This document shows, piece after piece, positions 12,654 through 24,540 of a stretch of DNA of 64,000 nt. Within the stretch, counting starts at the first letter, position 1; every line of letters starts with the position of its first letter. The stretch spans positions 44,873,158 through 44,937,157 of the forward strand of contig OY735218.1 in assembly GCA_963457665.1 (NCBI GenBank), given 5' to 3'. Both the position numbers and the translations under genes were made by a program. The stretch is from Thysanoteuthis rhombus (taxonomy: Eukaryota > Mollusca > Cephalopoda > Oegopsida > Thysanoteuthidae). Under the pieces are notes generated by a model. It did no database searches. It worked only from the letters and a program-made list of their open reading frames with translations, and had not been told where the DNA came from.

Positions 12654-13428
12654 AAAGAAGGAAGTGTTCTAAAAATAAGGAACGTCACGAGAAAATAAGG
12701 AAACACTCAGAGAGAATACTTCTACCATTGTCACTAAAAACTGTACGAAACCCGGTTCATTCATAGTTACGACGAAGAGGAGGTAACTGTGTTTCGATTT
12801 TTCATATTTTGAACTATTGTTAACCTCTTCTTATCACATGAAAAATAAATCTCAATTAGAAACAAATTTCTGGACCCATCCATGGTTTACATTGCATTGA
12901 AAGTATTGAAAACTTTAGCTGTTTGGTCAAACAGACCGAAACGAATGAATACATATACCTCTTCCAATTTTTTCCACAGAGGCACAAAAAGAAATGGAAG
13001 GAAATCAGGTATAGATGAGGCAAGAAAAGATGGGTGGAAGAAAGGGAAGAAGGGGAAGAGAGGGTGATAAAAATTAAAAAAGGAGAAAAAACAAAATGAG
13101 TAGAGAGAAAAGTAAAAAGGCCAAGTAGAACCAAATGGGTTTAGAAAAGGCCTTTCTGAAACAAAACAACGATAGCGACAAATCTTCCAGTGAATCGAAG
13201 TCTCCCTCCAAAAGATGGCGCCATGATTTAATGAGAATATGTCTATTCGAACAGAAAGTCTGCAGCCTCGAGGACTTAAAAGTATTACAAGAGAAAAACG
13301 TCTAATTTCCAACAGCTTCTCTCTTGAATAATTACTTCAGTGGCCATGTTAAAGTAAAGAGACATCTGCAATCGAAAAAAAGGAATGAAACAAAAAAGTA
13401 TTTTTTGAAAGCTTTGTACCTTCTTTTC

Positions 13429-13430
<2 letters not shown>

Positions 13431-13475
<45 letters not shown>
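13431..13475. repeat. (CA)n microsatellite
   Basis: About 22 CA units followed by a short TA run. Confidence 0.95.
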
Positions 13476-13479
<4 letters not shown>

Positions 13480-13709
13480 GTATATATACTTCCTGCTTCC
13501 GCAATCCTTTTTGTCTTGTTCTAAGTGTTTCCCATTGTCTTCTTTTTCTGATTGATTAACGGCTTGTTCTGTCGTCAATTTCTAATTGACTTTGAAAGAA
13601 CAGAAATATTTTTTCTCCTCTTTACTTTATCTTCACAAAGAACAATGAATTATTCTCACGCTGACTGAATTCCCATTCTTCTCTTCTATAAATCATTGCT
13701 TTCAAGAAA

Positions 13710-14125
13710 CGACATGCACACATATGCACTCAAACACACTCACACTCACACTCTCACTCTCACACTCACAGACATGTAATCATAGTAACTTACACACACA
13801 AATACACAAATCAGCATTAAAGCACATTCGCATACACACACATAGTCACATTCACATTCATATTCAAACACGCATACTCTTACATTCTATCACACACATA
13901 CAGACACACTTGCAGATATACAAATCGACGAGTATAAACACATGAGCTCGTACACACATGCTCACACACAAATACACGCACAAACTCAAATTCAAACACA
14001 GTCTTATTTATGAACAAGTGTGCACACTCATTCACATACTCACACGCAAACACAAACACATTCCTGAAAACACACACTCATACGCCAAAAATAGAAATTC
14101 ATGCCTTAGCACTCTCTGTCACTCG

Positions 14126-14166
<41 letters not shown>

Positions 14167-14230
14167 TCACAAACATGAACAAACAACCCCCATTCATACA
14201 TACACATACCGATACATACATTCACACATA
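13710..14230. repeat. Long degenerate CA-rich tract
   Basis: Half a kilobase of interrupted CA-type sequence with a purer core at 14,131-14,164. Overlapping Thr/His-rich open frames on plus and Val/Cys-rich ones on minus are products of the dinucleotide and not genes. Confidence 0.85.
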
Positions 14231-14239
14231 AAGCGTGAC

Positions 14240-15260
14240 CGGATAGTAGAAATGAGGAAGACAGTGTAGCTTGCAAAAAAGCAATGAATAAAAATAGTAA
14301 TATAATAATTTTCTCTGCCGTATTCTGTTGGATGATATGAGATTCGGTCCAGACCTCTAGGTGGACCATCCTCATCTTCCTGCTACCACTACCACGAATG
14401 ATATACGCACGGTTCTTGTTAAAAAAATTGTTCCTTCCTCCTGATTGATTTTATTACTACTGCTGATTTCATCAACAAGTTTCAATGATATTTTCACTCT
14501 AAACACACAGAATTTTTGTAAGCACCTATTTTTATCTATATATCTATCTACATTGTCAACCATGTTTTTGGAGGGTCATGTCCCCCTTAGGATACTATTC
14601 CTAGATTCCAGGGTAACCTGGTCAAACTTGGATACAGCATGAATAGATGGACATAGACTCATTATTATTTTTATTATTATTCCACTCTGTGGCCCTAAAC
14701 AATTGTGCCAAAGGCAGCCATGTGTAAGGAACGGATGATCTAAATCAATCAATATTTACTAAGCCTTGCTGAGAACAGTACAGCAAAATGAGCGGAAATT
14801 GGGATGGGATGCGCATGCTCTATCGATTCTCCAGTTGATGAGGGCTTACCTGCTTGCTTTGAAAATCAGCATTCGAAATATTGGATTTTCACATAGGCTC
14901 AAACACAAACGACGGGAACCAGACAACTATCTCAGCTACAAAGAAGGTTATCTACGTGAAAGAAAAATTACATACAAACCTATTAACAGACACATAACAA
15001 CGCTCACAGACACAAACAGAGTGAATGACTCCGTGCGCAGACGACTTTGTCTTGACTAAAAAAAAGATTGAAGCAAAGAAGAAGAAAGAAAGAAGGGATT
15101 GATAAACGTGTTCTCAGTGGACAGTTACAACAGCTACAGAATTGAAATTTACTCAGCACATGCAGATCACCATTAGCCGCTTGCAAGAAACTAATAGTCT
15201 TGAGATAAATCTAACGTAATTCATAATCTCGTATTATTATCATTATAATTGCTATATCTA
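14240..15260. other. Unassigned DNA with a short (ATT)n run
   Basis: An (ATT)n run lies at 14,661-14,681. A 97-codon plus-strand frame (14,766-15,059) is basic and lacks any domain I recognise. Confidence 0.35.
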
Positions 15261-15267
15261 CAAATTA

Positions 15268-15325
15268 CACTCACACACACACATACAAACACAAACACAC
15301 ACACACACACACACATATATATATT
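15268..15325. repeat. (CA)n-(TA)n microsatellite
   Basis: Interrupted CA units followed by a few TA units. Confidence 0.85.
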
Positions 15326-15774
15326 TGAGCGAGTATTTGTATATTCATACGCATCCATACTACATAGAGACGCATATATATAATATACATGATAATGTAT
15401 GTGTTTATAACCATAAATGATTTTTAGCTGTTGTTACAACCTGTGTTACTATTCTTTAGTCAAAATTATTTGATAATAAATTTAGGGAAAACTTTCATCA
15501 ATTTATACGGAAAAGATTTAGCACTCTCAGACCCCCAAAATGGTGATAATGGTATGTTAGGCTGAGTTGTTGAACTTTGGGGTGATGGAGTGCAAAGGAG
15601 ATAAGGGTTGTAGGAGAGTAAGGAACTGGGTGATCGCTACTGCAGTAACGGCTTGCTGCAAAACGAACGCTGAAGGTTTTTTCCGCTTTTCGTAAAAGCA
15701 GAAGAGTGGCGTAAATCAGATTTCCAAAAAGAGAATTAGTGTTTTTTATTACAATTTCTATTCTCAGGTTTTTG

Positions 15775-16230
15775 GACTAGATATAAACTGTCAACCAAAA
15801 CTGTCACCAAAACAGTCAACACCGGTTCCTTCAGTTTCTAAGTTGATCTGACTGCCTGGTTGGCTATGGATGTATCAAGCCTACAAACTGCACCAATGGG
15901 GCTAGACAGCTGAAACATTTAATTCCTATTATGTCAAAAGAAAATATTTTTTGTTCTCAGAAAAATCTCCACCTAATCAGGTTTTTGTGTGCAGTTCAAT
16001 TTGCAATGTAAGATCATGCTAAATTGATCACTTAGTTTGTGTCCGGCAGCATTCTCACTGGTTTATGTAAAATTCAGACTTTTTTTTAGTGATCACTGCC
16101 CTAAAAGTAGTAACTTGTTCATTGATCATCCTTTTTCAAAATTTTTAATTGATCTTCCCAACTTGATATGTTACTAAATGACATTTGTCACATCACAGTT
16201 TTCATTGAATTGACGAACCAAACCTCTTTT
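15775..16230 (+). repeat. Rep-1 dispersed repeat, long copy
   Basis: About 450 bases that align in order with 27,475-27,900 (plus) and 41,190-41,620 (minus). The start carries closely spaced 'ctgtcaaccaaaac' and 'cagtcaac' motifs. The middle shares 'caatttgcaatgtaa' and 'gtgatcactgc'-like spots, and the end shares a 'tttttcaaa...ttgat' block. There is no open frame. Repeated AGTCA(A/C) motifs near both ends suggest subterminal binding sites of a non-autonomous DNA transposon, but no clean terminal inverted repeat is proven. Confidence 0.55.
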
Positions 16231-17345
16231 TTTCATTATTGTTAACGTTTCTTTCAATCACAAGGTTTTAACAGATTCTTTGTCAAATGAACTGCAAGAA
16301 TTCAGTGTAAAGAAATAGCCTCAAGCAAGACACGAACTCGAACCCTACACGTCTCTGAATGTATAGAATTCTTTTGTGCTTGATTCAAGTCTCTGCAATT
16401 CGAAATGAAGAACTGGCGTAAAAATATTTTGTAAAGTCTCTTATAGTGAAAGCTCCAAAAGTCCAACCTCGAATATAGGTAGTTACATCAATAAGTCTAG
16501 AGCTGGTTGATGAAAAAAGGATCTCTTTCCCAGCAAGATCTCTTTCCTTGTCAATGCATTCATCCAAGCCTCTACCATTAATAAGATAGATCAAACATTA
16601 TAAAGTGAAATTTTCATCCGAAAATTTATCTGATGACTATGTGAATTATTGATCCAACCATGTATGTGTACCTATTCGTTCCAGTTATCACGTGACAGTA
16701 AACTCATTCCTATTGTTCATAATTTCCACGTCATATAACTCCGTTACAATGGCTTCTATTGATACAACTGAATAATTTATTAGCTCTGTCCAAAGGGAAA
16801 TCAGTGAAATGTCCAACCGGACACTTAAAGGTCGGGGTTCGAGTGGGCTTTTCTATATAGACATCTTATTGGCCGCTATGAATTCGTGTGTTATAACAGG
16901 AATGTAGTTCTGCAGATTTTACACCCGCAAGAAAATTGCTTCATTAATGTAGTCCTCCCAGGAGAGCAGAAGTCATTTTTTGTATTTTAACCCCTTGGCT
17001 ACACATGTGGAATTTACACGCGTCGTGAGTACTCTTAAATGAATCTTATTGTACGAGGTTTGTCCGGAAAGTATCCAATCATTCAGAATACCTTGAGAAC
17101 CGGTCGTGCAACGTTGTAACCTGATAAATGTATCCTTTGTTCGACTAATAAAGCATCAGAAGGGACAGTTTCTTCTATAAATACAACTGTGAAATTGAGG
17201 GTTTTTATTTATTTAGCCTTTGAAGAATTTTTCATATTTATTTATCGTGTAACCTATTGCAGATTTGTTGGGATATCACAAACTGGTCTGGAGATCAATT
17301 TTGTTTGTCTTCTAGGTTGATTGCCGACCATATCATGAGAGCCCA
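16230..17345. other. Mostly unassigned DNA with tRNA-like relics
   Basis: Two box-B-like cores appear: 'gggttcgagttcg' on the minus strand near 16,335, and 'ggggttcgagtgg' on plus near 16,835. Both look like old SINE relics, without a convincing box A. A 69-codon minus frame (16,385-16,594) is unassigned. Confidence 0.3.
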
Positions 17346-17580
17346 CTCTTTATCAATTTTTTTCTTTTTCTTCCCTTTTTTCTTTTCTTTCTTTCTTTCT
17401 TCCTTTCTTTCTTTTACTGTCTTTCCATCTTCCCCTTTTCGCTTTTTTTCTATTCCTTTCTCTCTTCTATCTTTCTTTTTCTCTTTCATTTTCTCTTTTT
17501 CCTTCTTTTGCTTTCTTTCTTTCCTTTTCTCATTCTTTTTCGTTTCATCTCTCTTTTTTTCTTTCTCTGTTTGTTATTCT
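17345..17580. repeat. Polypyrimidine tract (CTTT-rich)
   Basis: About 235 bases almost free of purines on the plus strand, built from irregular TTTC/CTTT units. It pairs conceptually with the polypurine tract 230 bases downstream. Confidence 0.9.
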
Positions 17581-17809
17581 TAATGGTCGATTTATTTCCT
17601 TGCCATTCATTTTAATTACTTACAATACTAACAATTTCCCTCGTCCTCTCATCCACTGAGTTAAGTAATTCTCTAACCATTTCCAAACTTTTCCAAACGC
17701 TTATCTACGTTTAAACCCCATTCAATCCATATATTCTTCATTCATTCGCAGCATCTCTTTTTGTAACAGAGATTCCAATGTTTCTCTGTAAAGATAAATG
17801 AGATAAAGA

Positions 17810-18060
17810 CAAAAAGAAAAGGAAGGAAAAGGAAAGAGAAAAAGGAAAGAGAAAAAGGGAGAAAAAGAAAAGAGAACAAGAAAGGATGAAAAGAAAAGAA
17901 AAGAGGAGAAAGAGAAAAAGAAAAAAGGAAGAGAAAAAGAATATGGAACGAGAAAAAGAAAGAAAGAAAAAGGAAGGACAGAGAAAGAGAAAAAGAAAAG
18001 AAAACGAAAGAAAGAAAAGCCAAAAAGAAAGACAGATAAAAGAGAAAGAAAAGAGAAATG
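17810..18060. repeat. Polypurine tract (AAAG-rich)
   Basis: About 250 bases almost free of pyrimidines on the plus strand, built from AAAG/GAAA units. It is the complementary type to the tract at 17,345-17,580, so a transcript through both could fold back. Confidence 0.9.
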
Positions 18061-18564
18061 TATATATATGAGTATGAGGAAAATAATAAAAAGAGAAAGG
18101 AAAAAGAAAGAGGGAGATGTATATATTATATATTTATAAATAAATCGACAACTTGCATTTTGTAAAAACTTTTGTGAAGCTCAATAAAATAGTAGAACTC
18201 AATAAAATGCATGTCATCGCGTAGAACCCTTTATTATGAGTATTTTTTGTATTCACCACGTCACGGGAATTTCTCTGAAAAAGCTGAGGTACAAATTTTT
18301 TAGTCTTTGTTTTTTTTTAGCTTTGAATTTGATATGATGCAATGGATGCCCATTTAACTCATTGCTACAGTCCGTAGTCGAATTCACTTCTACGGTCTGT
18401 AAAACCAAACTTCCCAAATACACTTAATTTTTTCGGAAAAAACAAAACAAAAAACAAACAAACAAAATAAACAAAATAAAAATTATCCAATTTGTAAACA
18501 TACATCCAGAGTTTTAGTGTTGGCAAAGTCAAAAGTAAAGATTTATATTTATAACTTTCCTAGT

Positions 18565-18645
18565 GCGTATGTCTCCGTGGCATATTTGGTTAGTGTATTC
18601 ATTTTGTAAATGAGAGATCGGTGATTCGAATCCAGACGGAATTCT
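18565..18645 (+). mobile_element. tRNA-like relic (possible SINE head)
   Basis: A box-A-like 'tggcatatttggttagtg' is followed about 40 bases later by a near-consensus box B 'gattcgaatcc'. Between them an anticodon-like hairpin has loop TTTGTAA, formally a Thr UGU anticodon. Acceptor pairing is poor, so this is a SINE head or pseudo-tRNA. No second copy is recognised in the window. Confidence 0.4.
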
Positions 18646-18900
18646 GATTTTTTCTTAACTATAATAGTTTCAGTTGAGGATGTCGTGTGTACATATAGAT
18701 ATTGAAGAAATCTGGACCAGTAAGAAAGATTCATATAATGCGTTGAAATAATTTTTAAAAATTTGAAAAAAAAATGAACGAAAATATTATTATGAAATAT
18801 TTTATGACAAATTATTCTTGATCAGTATTTTTCAAGTTTTTACAATTAGATTAAAATTTTTTGCAAGAACCCGTTTTTCTTACTGGTAATGAATTGACTG

Positions 18901-18903
<3 letters not shown>

Positions 18904-18963
<60 letters not shown>
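18904..18963. repeat. (TA)n microsatellite
   Basis: About 30 TA units directly abutting the inverted tRNA-like head of the next SINE-A. Confidence 0.95.
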
Positions 18964-18966
<3 letters not shown>

Positions 18967-18973
18967 CTTGTGA

Positions 18974-19054
18974 GGCTGCTGCAGGAGTCGAATCTACCTC
19001 TGATGGGGCAGCTACTTCAAAGTAGCGATGCTCTTACCATTGAGCTAAACAGCC
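18974..19054 (-). tRNA. tRNA-like sequence (inverted SINE-A head / pseudo-tRNA)
   Basis: On the minus strand 81 bases fold like a tRNA. The seven-base ends GGCTGTT and AGCAGCC pair completely (one G-T). The D-arm is GCTC/GAGC around AATGGTAA. A GCTAC/GTAGC anticodon hairpin has a CTTTGAA-type loop, reminiscent of Gln UUG. A T-arm has loop TTCGACT. The region between anticodon and T arms is too long for a class I tRNA. I therefore call it the head of a SINE-A copy or pseudo-tRNA, not a functional tRNA. It points away from the SINE-A body that follows. Confidence 0.5.
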
Positions 19055-19228
19055 GTTTAGGTCCGATTCCTGGAGTAGCCCCATCTTTTAAAAATTTGTT
19101 TATTTTATTTACTTTGTCTAAATCAAGAGATATATTAACCATGTAACGATGGGACATCCTTTCAAATAAATTTCTATGATATAACGCAATTTGTAATTTG
19201 TTCTGTCGGACAAAATGTGTCCATTTCT

Positions 19229-19232
<4 letters not shown>
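19055..19232 (+). mobile_element. SINE-A copy 2 body
   Basis: Starts with a T-arm-like 'gtccgattcctgga' and the 'agccccat' acceptor end. The family body follows ('atattaaccatgtaacga', 'gatataacgcaatttg', 'gtccatttctcaaata') and passes without a break into a (TA)n tract. Its own D and anticodon arms are replaced by the oppositely oriented head at 18,974-19,054. Confidence 0.75.

Positions 19233-19310
<78 letters not shown>
19232..19310. repeat. (TA)n microsatellite at a SINE-A 3' end
   Basis: About 39 TA units that continue the 'ctcaaata' 3' end of SINE-A. Confidence 0.95.
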
Positions 19311-19314
<4 letters not shown>

Positions 19315-21335
19315 ACAAAGCCTTACAGCTTTAAACAATAATAATTAAAAAACTTTTTCAATAGATTTTTTTCTTTGTCACTTCAGTCATTCATTTCCCT
19401 ACATCTGTCAATGCAATTTATGTAATCTTCAAAAGTGTTTTCCCTGTTTACCCTATACTTTGCTATTATTGTACAATGCATAAATTGTCTCATGTAGGGG
19501 TCATCAATTATTTACCGTGAAATATATATATATATATATAATCACTGTATAGCTATCGGTTATGGTTAATCCAAGAATATGAGAATATTGTCATTTACCC
19601 CTCATGATTAACAAATCCATATGTACTGTTTTAAGCAAGAAATCTGTAGACCAGGTACGTATTTCAGATTTTGTATATAAAACTCAATTTTTTTTTTACT
19701 GAGAACAATGGTATGAAAAGAACATTTATTTTCGTGGACTTAAAATCAAACCCACCCAATCTTATCCCACCAGGTCTCATTCACAACACACCCATCAATT
19801 GTAACCAAACACTTTATTACATACTAACATCAAAGTAAAACGATAGAGTGAAGTGGTTTGCATAGATTAAACTTCAACCGCCAATAATACATCTAGAAGT
19901 GAATACACACAGATACATTCAAATATTTCAACTTACTGAAAACAGGTTTTAGACTACTTCAAGAGTCTCTGTACTTGGGGGAATTAATATGAGAAAGAGG
20001 AGTCAATTTTCTATTGATATCAAGTAATAAATTGAACCCCCAATGAAATATTCATATGTTCTCTAGACTAATATTTGATCCTTTTGTCTATTTGCACGTG
20101 CCTCTTCTCCGTTACAGCTACAAGGCTTAGTGACCTAATATGCAAAGATGAACAACAAAATTGATCTCTCACATAGGCTCACCTTTGGTGTCATTTGATG
20201 TCAACGGAGGCCATTTTGTCGCCAATCTCTGGTTCTAAATATTGGAAATCAATGATTCGTATATTAGAATTTCCTCCAATATTTTTCTTGTGAATAGGAA
20301 AAAATGATTTCTCACAATGGAATAATTCATTTTTAGTTTTTGGAGTTGATGGATATTTTTCCTCCAAAGACACATGCTTTCACATAAGAAGTCATCTTTT
20401 ATGAGGTAATGGTAACAAAACATACACATACACACTGAATGGCCTTTTCTTTATCTGCCAGGTCGTTCTCCTTACAGGCTTCATTGAAAATTGAGGCGTC
20501 CATTATACCTCTTAGAAATGTAGATACTCCTAAGTTCTTCAATAGGACTCACCTAGCTGTCAAGTAGCTTCTCTCACATATCATCTATCCTAACTGGGGT
20601 AGGTAAAAAGCAGGATTTGTTCATTCCCAGGATCAGTGTGTTCTCTTTTCTGTTCACACAATCTATTTTTTATGTGTCCGCATCGGTAGTGTTCTTATCG
20701 AGATGGCATTTTATCATAAGAGAATCGCTAGAAAAAGGTTATTACTTCAAATTGTTCATGTTTACATTGAATGTTCACTGTTTTTTGTTGTTTACATCAT
20801 CCTTCATCTTACCACTAATAAAGACATTGTTAAACCACCTAATGGCTGGCCAACTAGTTAGTTTGATTAATACGATGATAGGAAAATACATAGATAAAGA
20901 GAGATGGATTGACGAATTCATTCATCCATCTATCCACACATATATGCATCCATAATGAGAGATGATGGGAGTAAGATGACAGGAAAACCATGTAAAGTCC
21001 ACACACAAAGATTTCCTCCCGGGCATATATCTCCTGACGCCTCTCATTTGTACAGGATAAAAACCTATGGCCATCCTAAAATTACACTGCACAAAGAAAG
21101 ATGCCGGCATCAAATGGAGACGTCGAGATTCAACCAATATTTGACGTCAATCAAATCTGCTAACAATGAACACATATGTTCAGAATTGGAATGGGACTGT
21201 CCACTGGTAACTGAGCTGCATGTCTTTTGTCTCTTGAATACATTCATTTTTTACCCTTCTTTGAAGACTATTCTTAACACTGCATTTGCAGAAACCTGAT
21301 TCTTTGAGCAAAATTGATATCAATATATTATCATT
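19311..21335. other. Unassigned DNA
   Basis: A short TA run lies at 19,522-19,540. Frames of 112 codons (20,617-20,955) and 114 codons (20,955-21,299) on plus are not recognised and have no splice-site support that I can see. Confidence 0.35.
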
Positions 21336-21338
21336 TCC

Positions 21339-21339
<1 letters not shown>

Positions 21340-21376
<37 letters not shown>
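21340..21376. repeat. (CA)n microsatellite
   Basis: About 18 CA units, followed by a degenerate CA-rich stretch to about 21,450. Confidence 0.95.
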
Positions 21377-21377
<1 letters not shown>

Positions 21378-21769
21378 GGTACACACGCACAAGCACAAAC
21401 GCATGAACATACATGCACGAACATACTCGCACAAATACACACAGATATATACGCACATTAGCTTCGTCGTGATACAGCGGCTGGTAGTCTCGTCTCTCGA
21501 CGTACATCGGATGACCCACACTTTATGTCAGTTGAACTAAGAGCACACTCACGCACATACAAACAGATACACAGACACACACACACACACATGTGTGGCT
21601 GCATAATGTATTTTACACCGTGTTCATCGTTCCCTTGTGAGTTTGCAGCTTCGTTTTGTTATTCTCCAATCCGTTTCTTTCAAATGTTTTTGTTTTGTTT
21701 TAATGTACATCTGTGTGGATGCACTCAAGCTATTATAGACAGACAGACAGATAGACATGCACGCACACA

Positions 21770-21772
21770 CAG

Positions 21773-21857
<85 letters not shown>

Positions 21858-21868
21858 CATACATATAT
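21770..21868. repeat. (TA)n microsatellite
   Basis: About 40 TA units with one TG interruption, ending in ACAT units. Confidence 0.95.
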
Positions 21869-22169
21869 TTTACAGTTTTTCATATTTTCTTTGTTCTTGC
21901 CCTCAACGTTGTAAAAGTTAAAACATCCGTTGTTGATCTTGACATCTATTTTGATCTCTGCTCATTTGTTGAAAGAATTAATGCCGCTTGGAGTACGGAC
22001 ATTTCTTTTTTCATTTTCACAAACGAGATCAGAACATTTCTTACGGTTTCTCTGAACGGATTAAAAATGGCAAGCATGGAACTTGGTTGTGCATCCTTTT
22101 GGGATTGTGTATTAAAAATGCTTCAAACTCTTCTCTTTTCCAGTATTACAAGATCAAAAGTTTAAATGA

Positions 22170-22170
<1 letters not shown>

Positions 22171-22220
<50 letters not shown>
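22171..22220. repeat. (CA)n-(TA)n compound microsatellite
   Basis: About 16 CA units and 10 TA units directly abutting a minus-strand SINE-A scrap ('gtaaatagaataaacaatta') at 22,224-22,262. Confidence 0.95.
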
Positions 22221-22620
22221 GACTACGTAAATAGAATAAACAATTAAAGAAAATAGGTCCACAATTTCTTATTTCTTAAACACATTCTGTGGCATTGAAA
22301 GAGACAAAAAAGACCAAGAATAAACGGGATAAGAATTTGGGGTTGAAAGCAGTTATTTGGCCTCTGCATTACCGGCGGTTGTTTAGCACAATAGTAAGTA
22401 CATTGCTACGTTGAAGCGGCTACCCTATTGGTAGCAGATTCAATTCATGCAGCAGTCCCATTTTCTTCAATTGTTTACTTATTTACAATGTCAAGATTGA
22501 ATGATATATTAACCGTGTAACGACCGGAGAGCATTTCAAACAAGTTTCTATGTATTATAACGCAATTTATAATTCATTCTGCTTGACCAAGTATGTCCAT
22601 TTCTCAAATACATGACTACA
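22221..22620 (+). mobile_element. SINE-A copy 3 (with inverted scrap and extra 3' segment)
   Basis: Composite. A minus-oriented SINE-A scrap (22,221-22,262) is followed by a plus-oriented extra tail segment (22,263-22,345, shared with copy 1). A plus-oriented SINE-A then begins with a tRNA-like head at about 22,374: a D-arm-like 'gtttagcacaatagtaag', a T-loop 'attcaatt', and a 'gcagcagtccca' end. The body follows to 'tccatttctcaaataca' near 22,610. A CA/TA microsatellite comes next. Confidence 0.7.
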
Positions 22621-22621
22621 T

Positions 22622-22654
22622 ATACACACAAACAAACACACACACACACACACA

Positions 22655-22701
<47 letters not shown>
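22622..22701. repeat. (CA)n-(TA)n microsatellite at a SINE-A 3' end
   Basis: Interrupted CA then about 22 TA units, immediately downstream of SINE-A copy 3 and immediately upstream of Rep-2 copy 2. Confidence 0.95.
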
Positions 22702-22704
<3 letters not shown>

Positions 22705-22710
22705 GCTAAA

Positions 22711-23220
22711 AATACGGATTCGGTCCTTGTCAATGTGGAAGATCATTGAATCGATTAAACCAGAGATGGGGAAAATATTTGGCTCTGGACCACTGGTCTA
22801 ACTGATAGGTAAGCTTGTTGGGGTTGAAGATTGAACATGTTATACAAAATAACAAATCTATGGAATAGTCCATATGGCGTTACTGACTAGTAGAATAGTA
22901 TTTGGTTTTGTCTCAACCGTATATAAAAAGCTGATTTGGTTAAAAGAAATCTAAGATATTGATAACATTGAGATGTTTTAAGACGTGGATAATTCAGTCA
23001 ATAGTTAATGATCTTGAATTATTTTTGACTCGAAGAATTTTTTCTGATTAACTATTATTCAGAAAAATTATATCATAAGTTATTTGTATGTAGTCTGAGA
23101 TTAAATCCGATGTAACGGATTGAATATTCACATGGATGAACACTCAATAGAAGTAACACGAGCAACAAGCCACATATGTTGTTACGCTTACTGATCCCTC
23201 ATCGTCAAATACGTTTTTAG
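22711..23220. repeat. Rep-2 dispersed repeat, copy 2
   Basis: Direct counterpart of 6,847-7,366, with shared blocks in the same order throughout, including 'tcacatgg(a/g)t(g/a)aac', 'tcaatagaa', and 'ccacat/tcacgt' near the end. Confidence 0.6.
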
Positions 23221-24540
23221 ATAAAATACGAAAGTGAACCCTTTGTTTCAAAAATCCAAATCATCTGTAGAATATAAGAACATCTATATACAATGCATTA
23301 TGATAATGACCCACGTCTTCCATTCAATATGCTTTTTTTTATTTCTTTAATCATTAGTATTATTACTGTTTTTCCTCAACGACTTATCGTTTATCCGGGA
23401 ACCCGTATTTTCCATGCTTTAAACAATGAAAAGAAAGAAAATACTAGAGCCTTCCATTCTTAGAGACTTTTTGAAGAGATCTACTGTAATTCTTTGATCA
23501 CATCAAAACAAACAAACCCCCTCCAAACCCGCTAAACAATTGCCGTGCTCTGTAAAATAATAGATTATATCATTTAGGGTTTTGCCGGTCATTACTACAG
23601 TCAGTGCACATCTGCTTTGTTGGATCATCTGGGATATTTGATCAAAGTTGCAGGTAACTCTACTGTTCGGAGTATATGTGCTTAAAAATTGCAGAGAGCC
23701 CTACCATCCGTTGGTTCTGAGCTTGAAGTTGCAGACAGACATACTGTCACGATTCTTCTTCGAAGGGACAATAAAACTCTATAGCCAATCCAGCATCTGC
23801 CAATTGCAGATTGTTCACGTCCTATTGTCCAACCACAGGTCGGCCTTATCGTCGGAATACCCCGCGAAGTGTTGACAGACCCCCATAACACACATGTACA
23901 TACATGCACAAATATATATAGGTGATAGTTAAAAAGTTCAAGGGTATATACCTCGTGAACATTTCCATTTCCATATAGGTTGGAATGTTTCCTAAAGCAT
24001 AAAAGTTTCAACCATTAAGACTATGTTTGTATGTTCTGTATAAGAACGATATATCAGATTTGCTCTCTTCTCACTATGTATACCATAAGTTTGTTTTACC
24101 GAATTCTCACGTATTTCAACGCCCTATATAATTTCTTCATACCATTATTTCAATTGTTTAAGAATATGCAAAGGGAGATTTTCTAAACTCAATAATTAAC
24201 GTTATTATACAGTAAATAAAACCTTTATGCAGGTATATCTTGCTAGGTGTTAGGCCTAGACTGTATGCCTACAGGCCTGTTTTGAGTTTTACAGACAAGG
24301 TTTTATGATTAGCTTGTTGTTTATTAAGTGATATAAACTATCTTCTTACTAATCCATTTGTACTGCCCCCCCCTCTATATTTACATTACTGGTCGTACGA
24401 TTTTCTTTGGGATGGTGAAAGTTTGGATCAATTCCTCGTGGTTAAAAATTGTGATTTTTCAACGATTTAAGATACAACTATTTATTATTAGCATTATTTA
24501 TAATTTCTTGTTTTACACCCACGGACGTAAATAAAATTTT
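23220..24540. other. Unassigned DNA
   Basis: A slightly more GC-rich patch (23,690-23,880) supports a 109-codon minus-strand frame that I do not recognise. No other feature seen. Confidence 0.35.

Noticed and set aside
13205-13225. YY1-type site 'aagatggcgcc' as a promoter element
   Set aside because: A single short match with no transcription start, CpG cluster or downstream coding exon.
18974-19054. A functional tRNA gene
   Set aside because: Acceptor and D-arm pair well, but the region between anticodon and T arms is too long and the sequence is shared with SINE-A heads elsewhere.
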